DNA of 64,000 nucleotides from Rathayibacter oskolensis (lineage in GTDB: Bacteria; Actinomycetota; Actinomycetes; Actinomycetales; Microbacteriaceae), in NCBI RefSeq assembly GCF_900177245.1, contig NZ_FXBM01000002.1, forward strand, positions 124,001-188,000. Direction: 5' to 3'. Shown in pieces: positions 44,676 through 54,227 of this stretch. Within the stretch, counting starts at the first letter, position 1. Each line of letters opens with the position of its first letter. The notes beneath the pieces are model-generated. The model saw nothing but the letters and a program-made list of their open reading frames with translations. It ran no database searches and was not told where the DNA came from. Both the position numbers and the translations under genes were made by a program.

Positions 44676-45325
44676 CCCCGCTCACCCGTGACGAGATGGC
44701 TGCCCGCGCGGCTCTCGAACTCACCGACGGCGCCTACGTGAACCTCGGAATCGGGCTGCCGACGCTCATCCCCAACCACATCCCCGACGGCGTCGAGGTG
44801 ATCCTCCACTCCGAGAACGGCGTGCTGGGTGTCGGGCCCTACCCGTGGGAGGGCGAGGAGGATCCCACCCTCATCAACGCGGGCAAGGAGACCATCACCG
44901 TGAACTCAGGCGCCGCCTACTTCGACTCCGCGCAGAGCTTCGCGATGATCCGCAGCGGTCGCGTCGACGTGGCCGTGCTGGGCGCGATGCAGGTCTCGGT
45001 GCACGGGGACATCGCCAACTGGGCGGTGCCCGGGCGCATGGTCAAGGGCATGGGAGGCGCGATGGACCTCGTCCACGGCGCCGACACGGTCATCGTGCTG
45101 ATGGAGCACGTGACGAAGACCGGCGAGCACAAGATCGTGCCCGAGTGCCTCCTGCCCCTCACCGGACGCCGGGTCGTCGACCGCATCGTGACCGACCTCG
45201 CCGTGATCGACGTGACCGAGGAGGGGCTGGTGCTGCGCGAGACGGCGCCCGGTGTCACCGTCGCCGAGGTGCAGGCCGCGACCGGTGCTCCCCTGATCGT
45301 GGCCGTCGCGGAGTCGACACGATGA
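44672..45325 (+). CDS. pcaJ: 3-oxoadipate CoA-transferase subunit B
   Basis: 217 aa class I CoA-transferase beta subunit. The catalytic glutamate is E48 in LHSENGVLG, and the [10 protein letters not shown] and [14 protein letters not shown] blocks are typical. Overlaps pcaI and pcaF by ATGA. Confidence 0.95.
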   Translation: MTPLTRDEMAARAALELTDGAYVNLGIGLPTLIPNHIPDGVEVILHSENGVLGVGPYPWEGEEDPTLINAGKETITVNSGAAYFDSAQSFAMIRSGRVDVAVLGAMQVSVHGDIANWAVPGRMVKGMGGAMDLVHGADTVIVLMEHVTKTGEHKIVPECLLPLTGRRVVDRIVTDLAVIDVTEEGLVLRETAPGVTVAEVQAATGAPLIVAVAESTR

Positions 45326-46548
45326 CGCAGCTGCGCGAGGTCGTCGTCTGCGAGCCGCTGCGCACCCCCATCGGCCGCCTCGGCGGAGCGCTGCGCACGG
45401 TCGCTCCGTCCGAGCTCGCCGCCACCGTGCTGCGTGCGCTCGTCGAACGCACAGGACTCGACGGGGGCGACGTCGACGACGTGATCCTCGGTCAGGGCTA
45501 CCCCACGGCCGAGGCCCCGCCGATCGGACGCGTCGCCGCCCTCGATGCAGGCCTTCCGATCACGGTCGGCGGCGCCCAGGTCGACCGGCGCTGCGGGTCC
45601 GGGCTGCAGGCCGTGCTCGACGCCGCGATGCAGATCCAGACCGGGGTCAGCGATCTCTGCCTCGCGGGCGGAGTCGACTCGATGAGCCAGGCGCCGCTCT
45701 ACACGGTCGAGGGGCGCTGGGGCGTGCCGGGTACCGGCGGCCTGCTCCTCCGTGACGCACTGGGTCGCGGTCGCGAGACAGCGGGGGGCCGGAACCACCC
45801 GGTCCCCGGCGGGATGCTCGAGACAGCGGAGAACCTCCGTCGCGAGTACGGGATCGCACGGGAGGCGCAGGACGCGCTGGCCCTGCGCTCGCACCGGCGC
45901 GCGGTCGCCGCGATCGACGCGGGTCTGTTCGCCGACGAGATCGTGCCTGTCGCGGTGCTCGGCCGTCGCGGCGCCTCCGTGCTGGTCGAGCGCGATGAGG
46001 GCCCGCGCGCCGACACCACGCTCGACGCGTTGGCGCGGCTCTCGCCCGTGCGGCACGACCTCGACGACGCGGCCACGGTGACCGCCGGCAACGCCTCCGG
46101 TCAGAACGACGCCGCTGCCGTGTGCATCGTCACGACTCCCGAGCGGGCCACGCAGCTGGGCCTGCGTCCGCTGGTCCGGCTCGTCTCGTGGGCCCGTGCC
46201 GGCGTCGAACCCGAGCGGATGGGCATCGCGCCCGTCGCCGCGACCGCGCGCGCCCTCGACCGCGTCGGTCTGACCCTGGCCGACATGGACCTCATCGAGC
46301 TGAACGAGGCCTTCGCCGCGCAGGTTCTCGCGGTCGGCCGCGAGTGGCGCTTCACCGACGACGACTGGGAGCGCACCAATCCGCTCGGCTCGGGGATCTC
46401 GCTCGGCCACCCGGTGGGAGCGACGGGCGCCAGGATGCTCGCGACCGGCTCGCGTCACCTCGCGCGCACGGGGGGCCGTCACCTGCTCGAGACGATGTGC
46501 ATCGGCGGCGGGCAGGGCCTCGCCGCGGTCTGGGCCGCCTGCGAGTAG
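45322..46548 (+). CDS. pcaF: 3-oxoadipyl-CoA thiolase
   Basis: 408 aa thiolase. Nucleophile C91 ([12 protein letters not shown]), NEAFAAQ loop, GHPVGATG and the second cysteine in [11 protein letters not shown]. It cleaves 3-oxoadipyl-CoA to acetyl-CoA and succinyl-CoA, finishing the beta-ketoadipate pathway. Last gene of the pob/pca operon. Directly after its stop lies the remnant of a toxin gene on the other strand. Confidence 0.93.
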   Translation: MTQLREVVVCEPLRTPIGRLGGALRTVAPSELAATVLRALVERTGLDGGDVDDVILGQGYPTAEAPPIGRVAALDAGLPITVGGAQVDRRCGSGLQAVLDAAMQIQTGVSDLCLAGGVDSMSQAPLYTVEGRWGVPGTGGLLLRDALGRGRETAGGRNHPVPGGMLETAENLRREYGIAREAQDALALRSHRRAVAAIDAGLFADEIVPVAVLGRRGASVLVERDEGPRADTTLDALARLSPVRHDLDDAATVTAGNASGQNDAAAVCIVTTPERATQLGLRPLVRLVSWARAGVEPERMGIAPVAATARALDRVGLTLADMDLIELNEAFAAQVLAVGREWRFTDDDWERTNPLGSGISLGHPVGATGARMLATGSRHLARTGGRHLLETMCIGGGQGLAAVWAACE

Positions 46549-46550
46549 CG

Positions 46551-46826
46551 GATCCTGCCACCCTTGTCGACACAGCTCCAGAAGACGCCTGACGAGACCT
46601 CGAGCTGTTCACGCCAGATGTGCGACCACATCGATGAGGAGCAGTCGCTCCGGTCGATCGGACGTGCGATCCGGGTGCGCAGGACGCGGGTGTCCCGGAG
46701 TGTGAGTTCCTACGTCCAGTGATGAGTGACGGGCTCGCCGCTCGCGCTCCGGACCAGCGTCCACTTCTCCGTCTCGCCTAACTGATCGTGTTCCTCGCGT
46801 GTGGCCGGCGGATGCTTCTCACTCAC
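46551..46826 (-). pseudogene. Remnant of a toxin-antitoxin toxin gene (in-frame amber stop, truncated)
   Basis: Starting at GTG 46826, which overlaps the antitoxin stop, the frame reads VSEKHPPATREEHDQLGETE and on to THHWT, then TAG at 46710-46712. Beyond it the same frame continues with RDTRVLRTRIARPID, SMWSHIWREQLEV and FWSCVD up to the end of pcaF. This layout resembles actinobacterial proteins annotated as cytotoxic translational repressors of toxin-antitoxin systems. The usual C-terminal part is missing. The family call is from memory of motifs. Confidence 0.55.
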
Positions 46827-47004
46827 CGCTGTGCCTGAACCAGGCGATCAGCTCGTCGTCGGTGGACAGCCTGACCAGCTGCACGAGAGCCCAGTTCTCA
46901 CTGTGGTTCGGTGCGTGCTGGAGTCGGGCCTCCCAGTCCTCCGCATACTCGCGGAGGGAGAGTGCCAGATCGTCGAGAGCGCCGTCGACATCGGCGCCCT
47001 CGGA

Positions 47005-47112
47005 GACGAACGGCCGGTCCTCCGTCAGGGCGATGACTCGGTCGCCCTCGTGCGCGACGGAGATGCGGGGGGCGACCGAGTCATCGCCCTGACGGAGGAC
47101 CGGCCGTTCGTC
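47005..47112. repeat. Perfect 42-bp inverted repeat with 24-bp loop
   Basis: Arms 47005-47046 and 47071-47112 are exact reverse complements. The right arm is followed by a further copy of CGTCAGGGCGATGA (47109-47122), also present in the left arm (47023-47036). This pattern fits template switching or a chimeric assembly. Confidence 0.9.
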
Positions 47113-47120
47113 AGGGCGAT

Positions 47121-47163
<43 letters not shown>

Positions 47164-47316
47164 GACCGTGCGGAGGAAGTAGTCACGGAGACGATCGGCC
47201 GACACGTGGTCGTTACGGCGCATGGTCCCGGTTCGCCCGTGCTCGACGGAGTCCAGGACGTCCTTCCGGTGCATGCGAGCGTCAGAGGCAGTCGGCTCGA
47301 GGCCCGCCGAGCCTCC

Positions 47317-48792
47317 TCAGACCGCGGCGAGGCTCGCGTGCATCGCCCGGCGGATCAGGTTGTGCTGCCGCCGCACGAGCGCGATCGGGTCGACCTCCCC
47401 GAGGTCGAGGAACGCGTGTCCCTCCCACTCGCTCGACATGTAGCCGCGGAATTCGCCGCGCACGAAGACGTCCACGATCGCCGGGTAGTCGATCGCCGGC
47501 TCCTGCCCCTCGTCGTCGATGTCGTAGAACTTCGCGTGCACGTGCAGGATCTGCGGCATGATGTCGGCCCACTCCTCCACGGGCACGTGACCGTGCATGT
47601 TGAACGCGAGGAACGCGAACGAGCCGAAGTCGCCCGGGTCGATGCCGCGCGATGACAGATAGCCGAGGAACTCGCCCTGGCGCTCGCGACCGGGGGCGTC
47701 CCCGGCCCAGATGCGCTGGAGTGTCGCGGTCGCCTCCTCGTCGAGTCCCATCCGGCGCATCGTGCGGAGGATCGCGGGCGACATCGCGTGCATCGTCGAC
47801 GAGAAGTCGGCGACGAAGCCCAGCAGCGGTGAATCGAGCTCGGCGTAGAGCTCGCGGATCTCCTGCACAGCCGGTGCGTTGGGGCCCGACGGGGCGTGGA
47901 TCTCGTAGCCCAGCGCGACGTCGAGCGACTCCGCGAGGGGGAGGAGGCGCTCGAGCAGGGTGCGCCGCGCGCTCTGGATCCGCATGAGCGGGAACCCGAG
48001 GCGGTGGGCGCCGCGCAGCAGCTCGGCCGAGAACTCGTACTCCTCGTCGTCGTTCATGTCTCGCGTGCGCAGGCGCCCCATGTCGAGGTTCGCGCCGAAG
48101 GCGCTCGCCTCGAAGCCGTGACGGTCGAACGCCGCGCGCCAGGTCGAGACGAAGTCGGGAGTGACGACGGGGTACTCGCGGAGGGTCTGCGACGCGACGA
48201 TCTCGATCCCGGGGCCGACGCCCTCCTGGGCGACGCGGACGAGCAGCGACTCGAGGTCGTACTGTCCCGCGTTGAGCTCCGAGGTCGCGGAGTAGAGGGT
48301 CAGCCCGAGCTTGAACGGCTCGTCCGGCGCGGCGGGCACCGCCTCCACGGTGGTCGTCTCGAGCCGGAGCTCGTCGTGAGTGGGCTCCTCGGCGGTCCGC
48401 GCGATGAGATCGCGGGTCTGGTGGACGACCTGGGGCACGTAGGTCTCAGGCTTGATCTGCATGTAGGGCAGGCTCAGTCGAGCGGAGGCGACCACGCGGT
48501 GGGTCGACCCTGCGGCGATCGGCGCGTCGAGGGCCAGCACGAGCGTCGCCGCGTCCGAGAGGAACCAGAGGACGTCACACTGCTCGCGCAGCTCGTCGAC
48601 GCGGTAGGAGCGCCCGGCGAGCTCGAAGCGGAGTCGGTCGGTGCTCACTGGAGAGCCGTTGATCGACACCTCCAGACCGTCGACGGATGACAGCCAGAGG
48701 CTGCGGTACCAGGGCAGGTGGAGTAGGAGCGCGGCGCCGTCGGGGTGGACCCGCAGGCTGTGGTCGTCGATCAGGATGTTGTGGGTCGCCAT
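47317..48792 (-). CDS. Natural beta-alpha fusion of a C-glycoside deglycosidase-like enzyme (set 5)
   Basis: 491 aa. Residues 1 to about 130 are a complete DUF6379-type beta domain (PWYR at 27-30; LPYMQIKPETY). A roughly 30-residue linker rich in E, T and P follows, then from about 159 a full TIM-barrel alpha domain with E297 and H299 (YEIHAPSG), D329 (FVADFS), H419 (LHVHAKFYD) and E455 (MSSEWEG). Both halves are closest to set 2. The ATG at 48792 is preferred over 48813 because AAGG lies upstream and beta 2 also starts MATHN. Divergent from a ThuA gene. Confidence 0.88.
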   Translation of the reverse strand: MATHNILIDDHSLRVHPDGAALLLHLPWYRSLWLSSVDGLEVSINGSPVSTDRLRFELAGRSYRVDELREQCDVLWFLSDAATLVLALDAPIAAGSTHRVVASARLSLPYMQIKPETYVPQVVHQTRDLIARTAEEPTHDELRLETTTVEAVPAAPDEPFKLGLTLYSATSELNAGQYDLESLLVRVAQEGVGPGIEIVASQTLREYPVVTPDFVSTWRAAFDRHGFEASAFGANLDMGRLRTRDMNDDEEYEFSAELLRGAHRLGFPLMRIQSARRTLLERLLPLAESLDVALGYEIHAPSGPNAPAVQEIRELYAELDSPLLGFVADFSSTMHAMSPAILRTMRRMGLDEEATATLQRIWAGDAPGRERQGEFLGYLSSRGIDPGDFGSFAFLAFNMHGHVPVEEWADIMPQILHVHAKFYDIDDEGQEPAIDYPAIVDVFVRGEFRGYMSSEWEGHAFLDLGEVDPIALVRRQHNLIRRAMHASLAAV

Positions 48793-48801
48793 GCCGAGAA
48801 C

Positions 48802-48815
48802 CTTATGTCTCATTC
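48802..48815. promoter_or_regulatory. CTTATGTCTCATTC site before the fusion gene
   Basis: Ten bases upstream of the fusion start. It shares TTATGTCT with the site at 48897 and CTTATGTC with 6598-6605. Confidence 0.4.
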
Positions 48816-48896
48816 AATCAAAAGAGGGCCTCCATACCGAACGTCGATGACCGACATCACCGGAGGCAGATGCGCCGATTTCACCGCGAGCTTTGC

Positions 48897-48914
48897 TTTA
48901 TGTCTGAATTCGAC
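48897..48914. promoter_or_regulatory. TTTATGTCTGAATTCGAC site in the divergent fusion/ThuA promoter
   Basis: Contains TGTC-TGAATTC-GAC, identical over 14 bases to the reverse complement of the set 4 upstream site. It lies midway between the divergent starts at 48792 and 49003. Confidence 0.55.
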
Positions 48915-49002
48915 TTTAGTGTGTAGAAAAATGACTCTGAGGTCGACAGGCCGCTCACCGATGAGCTGGACCCGCCCGCGCACCTCGCCTCTGGAGGTCC
49001 CT

Positions 49003-49872
49003 ATGCCCGACGTCCTCGACGTGCTCATCCTCTCCGGTCACATGACCATCGAGCACGACAACGAGTTCCGCAGCTTCCGCACTCACAATCAGTGGCTCAC
49101 CACGGTGCTCCAGGACACGGGCCGCTTCCGCGTCCGCGTCACGGAGGACCCCCGTGGCCTCACCTCCGCGATCATCGACCGCTACGACGTGGTGATCGTC
49201 GTCTTCGAGGGCCGCGACGGCTACCACGAGAAGGCGACTGGGTTCGGCGCCGAGACCGACGCCGCGCTCCTGCGCTTCGTGCACGACGAGGGCAAGGGCA
49301 TCGTCTGGTTCCACGGCTCCGCGGTGCAGGAGGACGACTGGGGCTACCCCGAGGAGTACAACGTGATGCGCGGCGCGAAGCTGAGCGTGCCGACCGGTAT
49401 CCGCCCGCGCCCCTGGGGGGAGGCGCTGCTGACGACCGCCGAGCCGCGCCATGCGATCACCGAGGGCATCTCGAAGACCTGGACCGTCACCGGCGACGAC
49501 ATCCTCACCGGAGTCGAGCTCTACGACGGCGCGGAGGTGCTGATCAGCACCTTCGACGATCTCGAGTCGTACGAGAACGCCCCGGTGTGGCCGATGTCGC
49601 ACTACCCGGTCGCCATTCCCGAGACCGGACTCGCCGACCTGCCCGGCATGAACACCGATCAGCCCCTCGCCTGGATCAATCGCTACGGAGCCGGCCGTTC
49701 GTTCACCATCACCATCGGGCACGACATCGACACGTTCCGGCGCATCGAGTTCATCCGGATGTTCCCGCGCGGAGTCGAGTGGGCGGCTACCGGCGAGGTC
49801 ACGCTCAGCGGGCCCGACCGCCGAGGCGACCGGCGCTTCCTGCCGTGGCCCTACTACAACCAGGAGGGCTGA
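49003..49872 (+). CDS. Second ThuA-family protein
   Basis: 289 aa ThuA-like domain: VLILSGHMTIEHDNEF at the N-terminus, YDVVIVVFEGRDGY, GIVWFHGSAVQEDDWGYPEEYN, and RSFTITIGHDIDTFRR near the end, where many ThuA proteins have a GHD/GR motif. CTGGAGG precedes the ATG. It is divergent from the fusion deglycosidase gene and shares its control region, so it probably acts on the keto-sugar released or on its glycoside. Confidence 0.85.
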   Translation: MPDVLDVLILSGHMTIEHDNEFRSFRTHNQWLTTVLQDTGRFRVRVTEDPRGLTSAIIDRYDVVIVVFEGRDGYHEKATGFGAETDAALLRFVHDEGKGIVWFHGSAVQEDDWGYPEEYNVMRGAKLSVPTGIRPRPWGEALLTTAEPRHAITEGISKTWTVTGDDILTGVELYDGAEVLISTFDDLESYENAPVWPMSHYPVAIPETGLADLPGMNTDQPLAWINRYGAGRSFTITIGHDIDTFRRIEFIRMFPRGVEWAATGEVTLSGPDRRGDRRFLPWPYYNQEG

Positions 49873-49930
49873 GGCTCCCTCTCGCCGCACGCCTCTTCTC
49901 CGCGCGATTGAACGGGCGGCGCGCCGCCTG

Positions 49931-50728
49931 TCAGGGCACGATCGAGTCGATGTAGCCGCCGTCGACCCGCACCGCCGCGCCCGTGGTGGCGGAGGCGAGC
50001 GGCGACGCGAGGTAGACGACCATGTTCGCGATCTCCTCCGGCTCGATCAGGCGCTTCAGCAGCGACTGCGGCCGGTGCAGGCGCATGAACTCGCGCTGCG
50101 CCTCGTCCCACGGCAGGTCGGAGCCGACGAGGGAGTGGACGAAGTCCTCGACGCCGCCGGTGTGCGTCGGCCCCGCGAGCACGCTGTTCACCGTCACGCC
50201 GGTGCCGGCCGCCGTCTTCGCGAAGCCCCTCGAGACTCCGAGCAGCGCCGTCTTCGAGACTCCGTAGTGGATCATCTCGGCCGGGGTGACGACGGCGGAG
50301 TCGCTGCCGATGTACATCACGCGGCCCCACCCGCGCTCGGTCATGCCGGGCAGGTAGGCGCGGGTGAGGCGCACGCCGGTCAGCACGTTCACCTCGAAGT
50401 AGCGGCGCCACTCGTCGTCGGTGATCTCGAGCGCATCGGCGCTGCCGAAGATCCCGAGGTTGTTGACCAGCACGTCGAGCGCCGGCACGGCGTCGAGCAG
50501 GGCGGCCGTGCCGTCGTCGCTCGACACGTCGGCGGCGACGCCCGTGACGGAGGCGCCAGGCGCGGCCGCGCGCACCTCGCCGATCGCGCGGTCCACCGAC
50601 TCCTGCGAGCGCGCGTTGACGACGACCGCGGCGCCGGCCCGCGCCAGGCCGATCGCGATGGCGAGGCCGATGCCCTGCCCCGATCCGGTCACCAGGGCGG
50701 TGCGCCCCTCGAGGTCCAAGCCGATCAT
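49931..50728 (-). CDS. Short-chain dehydrogenase/reductase
   Basis: 265 aa classical SDR. Cofactor motif TGSGQGIG (residues 14-21), NNLG in place of NNAG, and the catalytic YxxxK pair in MIHYGVSKTALL. It converges on the ThuA gene. The acidic or basic determinant after strand 2 (NARSQES) suggests NADP(H) preference. Substrate unknown; sugar or aromatic alcohol oxidation is possible. Confidence 0.9.
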   Translation of the reverse strand: MIGLDLEGRTALVTGSGQGIGLAIAIGLARAGAAVVVNARSQESVDRAIGEVRAAAPGASVTGVAADVSSDDGTAALLDAVPALDVLVNNLGIFGSADALEITDDEWRRYFEVNVLTGVRLTRAYLPGMTERGWGRVMYIGSDSAVVTPAEMIHYGVSKTALLGVSRGFAKTAAGTGVTVNSVLAGPTHTGGVEDFVHSLVGSDLPWDEAQREFMRLHRPQSLLKRLIEPEEIANMVVYLASPLASATTGAAVRVDGGYIDSIVP

Positions 50729-51186
50729 CGCCGCTCCGCTCCCGCACGCCCCCGCGGGCGCGCTCCCCGTCGAGCGTGCCACACACGCCGCGCCTCGTGG
50801 CCGGCGCGTTCGATCGGTCACGAACGGCGGGCTCCCGCGACTCCAGGGGGCCGATCGCGACGGATCGGACGGCGCCAGCGGGGAAGGGCAGGGGCGCCCG
50901 GCGGGCCTTGCGCTCGCGAGCCGCCCGCGCGTACCGTTCTCGGGTACCTCGTCGCGAGCCGCGACGTCGGTGCGGCCACCTCACCGGCCGATCTGGCGGC
51001 TCGCGGACACGGGGGCTCCCCGCACGGAAGACGGTCTCTTGCGCATCAGCACCGGTACTGCGTCCACGACGCAGACGCTGCCCTCGCACTGACGACCCCC
51101 GTGCCCGCCCGCTGAGGGCGAGGCCCCGCTTCCGGACACCGGGAGCCCGGTGGTCGGCGTGCGCCGACACCATCACCGGGAGCACC
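50729..51186. other. 458-bp gap before the ABC-F gene, no credible gene
   Basis: High-GC sequence whose ORFs lack plausible starts and composition. It probably carries the SDR promoter and a leader for the ABC-F gene. The only clear structure is the hairpin at 51153-51168. Confidence 0.5.
51153..51168 (+). promoter_or_regulatory. Hairpin just before the ABC-F ribosome site
   Basis: GTCGGCG-TG-CGCCGAC, a perfect 7-bp stem 18 bp before the ATG and directly upstream of ACCGGGAG. Antibiotic-responsive ABC-F genes are often attenuated by such leaders. Confidence 0.35.
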
Positions 51187-52782
51187 ATGCCCTCCATCAG
51201 CACCACACCCTCCGTCGTCCTCACCGACTGCTCGTTCGCCTGGCCGGACGGCTCGGTCGTCCTCGACCGGGTCACCACAGCCTTCGGGCGGGGGCGCACC
51301 GGACTCGTCGGGGCCAACGGCGCCGGCAAGTCGACCCTCGTCCGGCTCGTCACCGGGCGGCTCGCGCCCACGGCCGGAACCGTCTCGACGACCGGGCCGG
51401 TCGACCTGCTGCCGCAGAGACTCCGGCGCGGGCCGGACGACACCGTCGCCGACCTGCTCGGGGTCCGCGAGCGCCTCGACGCCCTGCACGCGATCCTGGG
51501 CGGCGACGCCGATCCGCGGCACTTCGACGCGCTCGAGGACGACTGGGACGTCGAGTCCCGGGCGGTCGCCGCACTCGCGGAGGCGGGGCTCGATCTCGAC
51601 GAGGCCGATCTGCGGCGGCCGGTCGCCACGCTCTCGGGCGGGCAGGCGATCCTCACCGCGGTGACGGGCGTCCGCCTCCGCGATCGGCCGATCGCCGTGC
51701 TCGACGAGCCGACGAACGACCTCGACCGCCGCTCGCGCGGACTGCTGCTCGCCCTCGTCGACCGGTGGCGCGGCACGCTCGTCGTGGTGAGCCACGACCG
51801 CGAGCTCCTCGAGCACGTCGACGAGATCGCGGAGCTGCGCGACGGCTCGCTGCGCACCTCCGGAGGCACGTGGTCGGCGTTCGAGGAGCGCCTGGCGGTC
51901 GAGCGCGCGGCCGCCGAGCGCGACCTCCGCGACGCCGACCAGCTGCTGCGCGCCGAGCGCCGGCAGCGCATCGAGGCCGAGACGACGATCGCGCGCCGGG
52001 CGAAGGCGGGAGCCCGATCGGCGGAGTCGATGCCGAAGATCATCGCCGACGCGCGCAGGAACAGGGCGGAGTCGACCGCCGGGCGCCTGCGCTCGGGGCA
52101 CGGCGAGGCGGAGGCGCGCGCCAGGGAGCGGGTCGACGCCGCGTCGCGAGCGGTGCGCGACGACGACGCGGTGCGCATCGAGCTGCCCGATCCCTCGGTG
52201 CCCGTCGGGCGCCGCCTGGCCGAGTGGACGGTCCTCGGGCGCACCACCGTGCTGCAGGGGCCCGAGCGGATCGCCGTCGTGGGCGCCAACGGCACGGGCA
52301 AGACGACCCTGCTCGAGCAGCTCGTCGGAGCACCCGGGGCGCGACCGCATCCGCTCGTCGACACTCGTGCGACGGCGCTGACCGACCGCATCGGCTGGCT
52401 CCCTCAGCGCCGCGACGGGCTGCTCGACGACGAGCGCACCGTGCTCGAGCACGTGTCGAAGGCGGCTCCGTCCGTGCCGACCGGTGAGCTGCGCAACGCC
52501 CTGGCCCGCCTGCTGATCAGGGGCACGATCGTCGACCGCACGGCGGCGACGCTGTCGGGAGGGGAGCGGTTCAGGGTGGCGCTCGCCGGCCTCGTTCTCG
52601 CGCAGCCGGTCCCGCAGCTGCTCGTGCTCGACGAGCCGACGAACGACCTCGACATGGCGACGACCGACCACCTCGTCGACGTGCTCGCGGCCTGGCGGGG
52701 CGGGCTCGTCGTGGTGAGCCATGACGAGACGTTCCTCGAGCGGCTCGGGCTGGACGGGAGGGTGGTGCTCGACGCCGGCTGA
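51187..52782 (+). CDS. ABC-F ATP-binding protein (possible ribosome protection factor)
   Basis: 531 aa with two ABC domains and no membrane segment. Walker A: GANGAGKST and GANGTGKTT; signatures: LSGGQ and LSGGE; Walker B: LDEPTNDLD twice. The inter-domain linker is charged and helical (RAAAERDLRDADQLLRAERR). ABC-F proteins bind the ribosomal E site; some give resistance to macrolide, lincosamide or pleuromutilin drugs, others help translation. The sequence alone does not tell which. Confidence 0.92.
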   Translation: MPSISTTPSVVLTDCSFAWPDGSVVLDRVTTAFGRGRTGLVGANGAGKSTLVRLVTGRLAPTAGTVSTTGPVDLLPQRLRRGPDDTVADLLGVRERLDALHAILGGDADPRHFDALEDDWDVESRAVAALAEAGLDLDEADLRRPVATLSGGQAILTAVTGVRLRDRPIAVLDEPTNDLDRRSRGLLLALVDRWRGTLVVVSHDRELLEHVDEIAELRDGSLRTSGGTWSAFEERLAVERAAAERDLRDADQLLRAERRQRIEAETTIARRAKAGARSAESMPKIIADARRNRAESTAGRLRSGHGEAEARARERVDAASRAVRDDDAVRIELPDPSVPVGRRLAEWTVLGRTTVLQGPERIAVVGANGTGKTTLLEQLVGAPGARPHPLVDTRATALTDRIGWLPQRRDGLLDDERTVLEHVSKAAPSVPTGELRNALARLLIRGTIVDRTAATLSGGERFRVALAGLVLAQPVPQLLVLDEPTNDLDMATTDHLVDVLAAWRGGLVVVSHDETFLERLGLDGRVVLDAG

Positions 52783-53092
52783 TCGCTGGTCGACGCCCCG
52801 GAGCTCTCTCGTCGGTGACCGCGGTTCTGCCCGTTGTCGCCGGGCGGGCTCCGGGTCTACTCTCAGCGTCAACCCGACGCGTCGTCGGTGAAGTCGAAGT
52901 CGACGTCGCCCCGTACCCGACCGCGTGGCGACGACCTCGGCGCCCTTCAGCGACACAGGGGTGCGCCGATCCGGACGTCGTCCCCGGTGCTGGAGCTCCG
53001 GTCGACGTCCACTCCGGTCGCCGTCGTCCTTGCTGCGCGCACTCGCCCGTCGGTGCGCGCACTCGTCCGCCGGAGAAGAGGAAGCCGTCGCC
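52783..53092. other. 310-bp intergenic region upstream of the FecR-like gene
   Basis: No credible gene. It holds a CGACACAGG half-site (52951-52959) that matches one half of the Crp-like palindromes downstream, and a 20-bp tandem repeat next to the FecR-like start. Confidence 0.4.
53034..53073. repeat. 20-bp tandem repeat before the FecR-like gene
   Basis: TGCGCGCACTCGCCCGTCGG and TGCGCGCACTCGTCCGCCGG lie back to back with two mismatches, 19 bp before the GTG start. Confidence 0.7.
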
Positions 53093-54211
53093 GTGCGCAC
53101 CTCCACCGTGAAGACAGCACTCGCCGTCGTCGTCGTCCTGCTCCTCGCGGGATGCACGTCGGGCCCGACGGCGGACGCGTCGTCCCTCGAGACGAGCGTC
53201 GCGATCCAGCCGACGTCCGGAGACCCGGAGCCTGTGGCGTCCACGGCACCCGTCGCCGTCGGGGACGTCGTGACGACGGACAGTGCCGGGCTGTCGGAGG
53301 TGACGTTCGCCGACGGCTCCTACACACGCGTCGGTCCCTCCTCGGAGCTGAGGGTCGTCGAGCTGTCCACGGCCGAAGCGCAGCGGACCGTCACCGGTCT
53401 CGAGATCGCGGAGACCTGGCACCGGGTGAAGGAGCTCGCCGCCGAGGACGCGACCTACGAGGTGGAGACGCCCGTCGGCACCGCCTCCGTCAGAGGCACC
53501 GTCTTCGCGGTCGTGTGCACCTCCGCGACCGAGTGCACCTTCACCGTCCTGGAGGGCGAGGTGGAGGTCGAGCTCGAGGACGGCACGACCGTCACCGTGA
53601 ACGCCTTCGAACGCCTGACCGTGCCGGGCGAGCAGACCACTCCGTTCCCCGTCGACCTGATCCAGGCGGACGAGTGGATCATGAGGAACCTCGAGCTCGA
53701 CGAGGTCGACCTGTCCACGATCGCGAGCGCGGCCGGCATCGAGGACTGGCAGGCGAGCACCGCGGGGACGTGGCACGCCGTCTACACCGTCGTCGCGAGC
53801 GACATCAGCGCCTACACCGTCGGCGACGTCCTCGAGAGGGACTGGACCGTCGATCCCGGGGAGTGCTCCGGCTCCTCGTGCGCCGTCAGCGTGGTCTCCT
53901 CCGGCGGTGCGCCGTTCGTCATGGACGTGTCCGGGGGCGGGCTGACCTGGGGAGCCGAGGAGCCGGCCGCCTGCTACGACGTCGAGCCGCCGTTCGACCT
54001 CCGCACGGACTACGGTTTCGACCTCACCACCACGACCACGCTCACCCCCTCGACCGTCTCGGACATCGACGGGGTGCCGACCGTCACACAGCTGACGGGG
54101 ACCAGGACCGTGCTGCTCGATGAGAAGGTCCCCCCGGACCCGGCCTGCGAAGCCGTGCAGCCGCACACCTCCGCCACCTACTCCGTCACCGTGACCCGCA
54201 CAGACGGGTGA
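53093..54211 (+). CDS. FecR-domain lipoprotein
   Basis: 372 aa. Signal peptide with lipobox LLAGC, lipidated cysteine C21. Residues about 50-190 match the FecR domain pattern: VGDVVTTDSAGLSEVTFADGSYTRVGPSSELRV, then ETPVGTASVRGTVFAV and VLEGEVEVELEDG. The C-terminal half is a threonine-rich beta domain I do not recognise. FecR-domain proteins often pair with CHASE2 cyclases, and a CHASE2 cyclase gene follows with almost no gap. It is probably an extracytoplasmic sensor or partner of the cyclase. Confidence 0.85.
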   Translation: MRTSTVKTALAVVVVLLLAGCTSGPTADASSLETSVAIQPTSGDPEPVASTAPVAVGDVVTTDSAGLSEVTFADGSYTRVGPSSELRVVELSTAEAQRTVTGLEIAETWHRVKELAAEDATYEVETPVGTASVRGTVFAVVCTSATECTFTVLEGEVEVELEDGTTVTVNAFERLTVPGEQTTPFPVDLIQADEWIMRNLELDEVDLSTIASAAGIEDWQASTAGTWHAVYTVVASDISAYTVGDVLERDWTVDPGECSGSSCAVSVVSSGGAPFVMDVSGGGLTWGAEEPAACYDVEPPFDLRTDYGFDLTTTTTLTPSTVSDIDGVPTVTQLTGTRTVLLDEKVPPDPACEAVQPHTSATYSVTVTRTDG

Positions 54212-54227
54212 TCGCATCAGACCGGCA

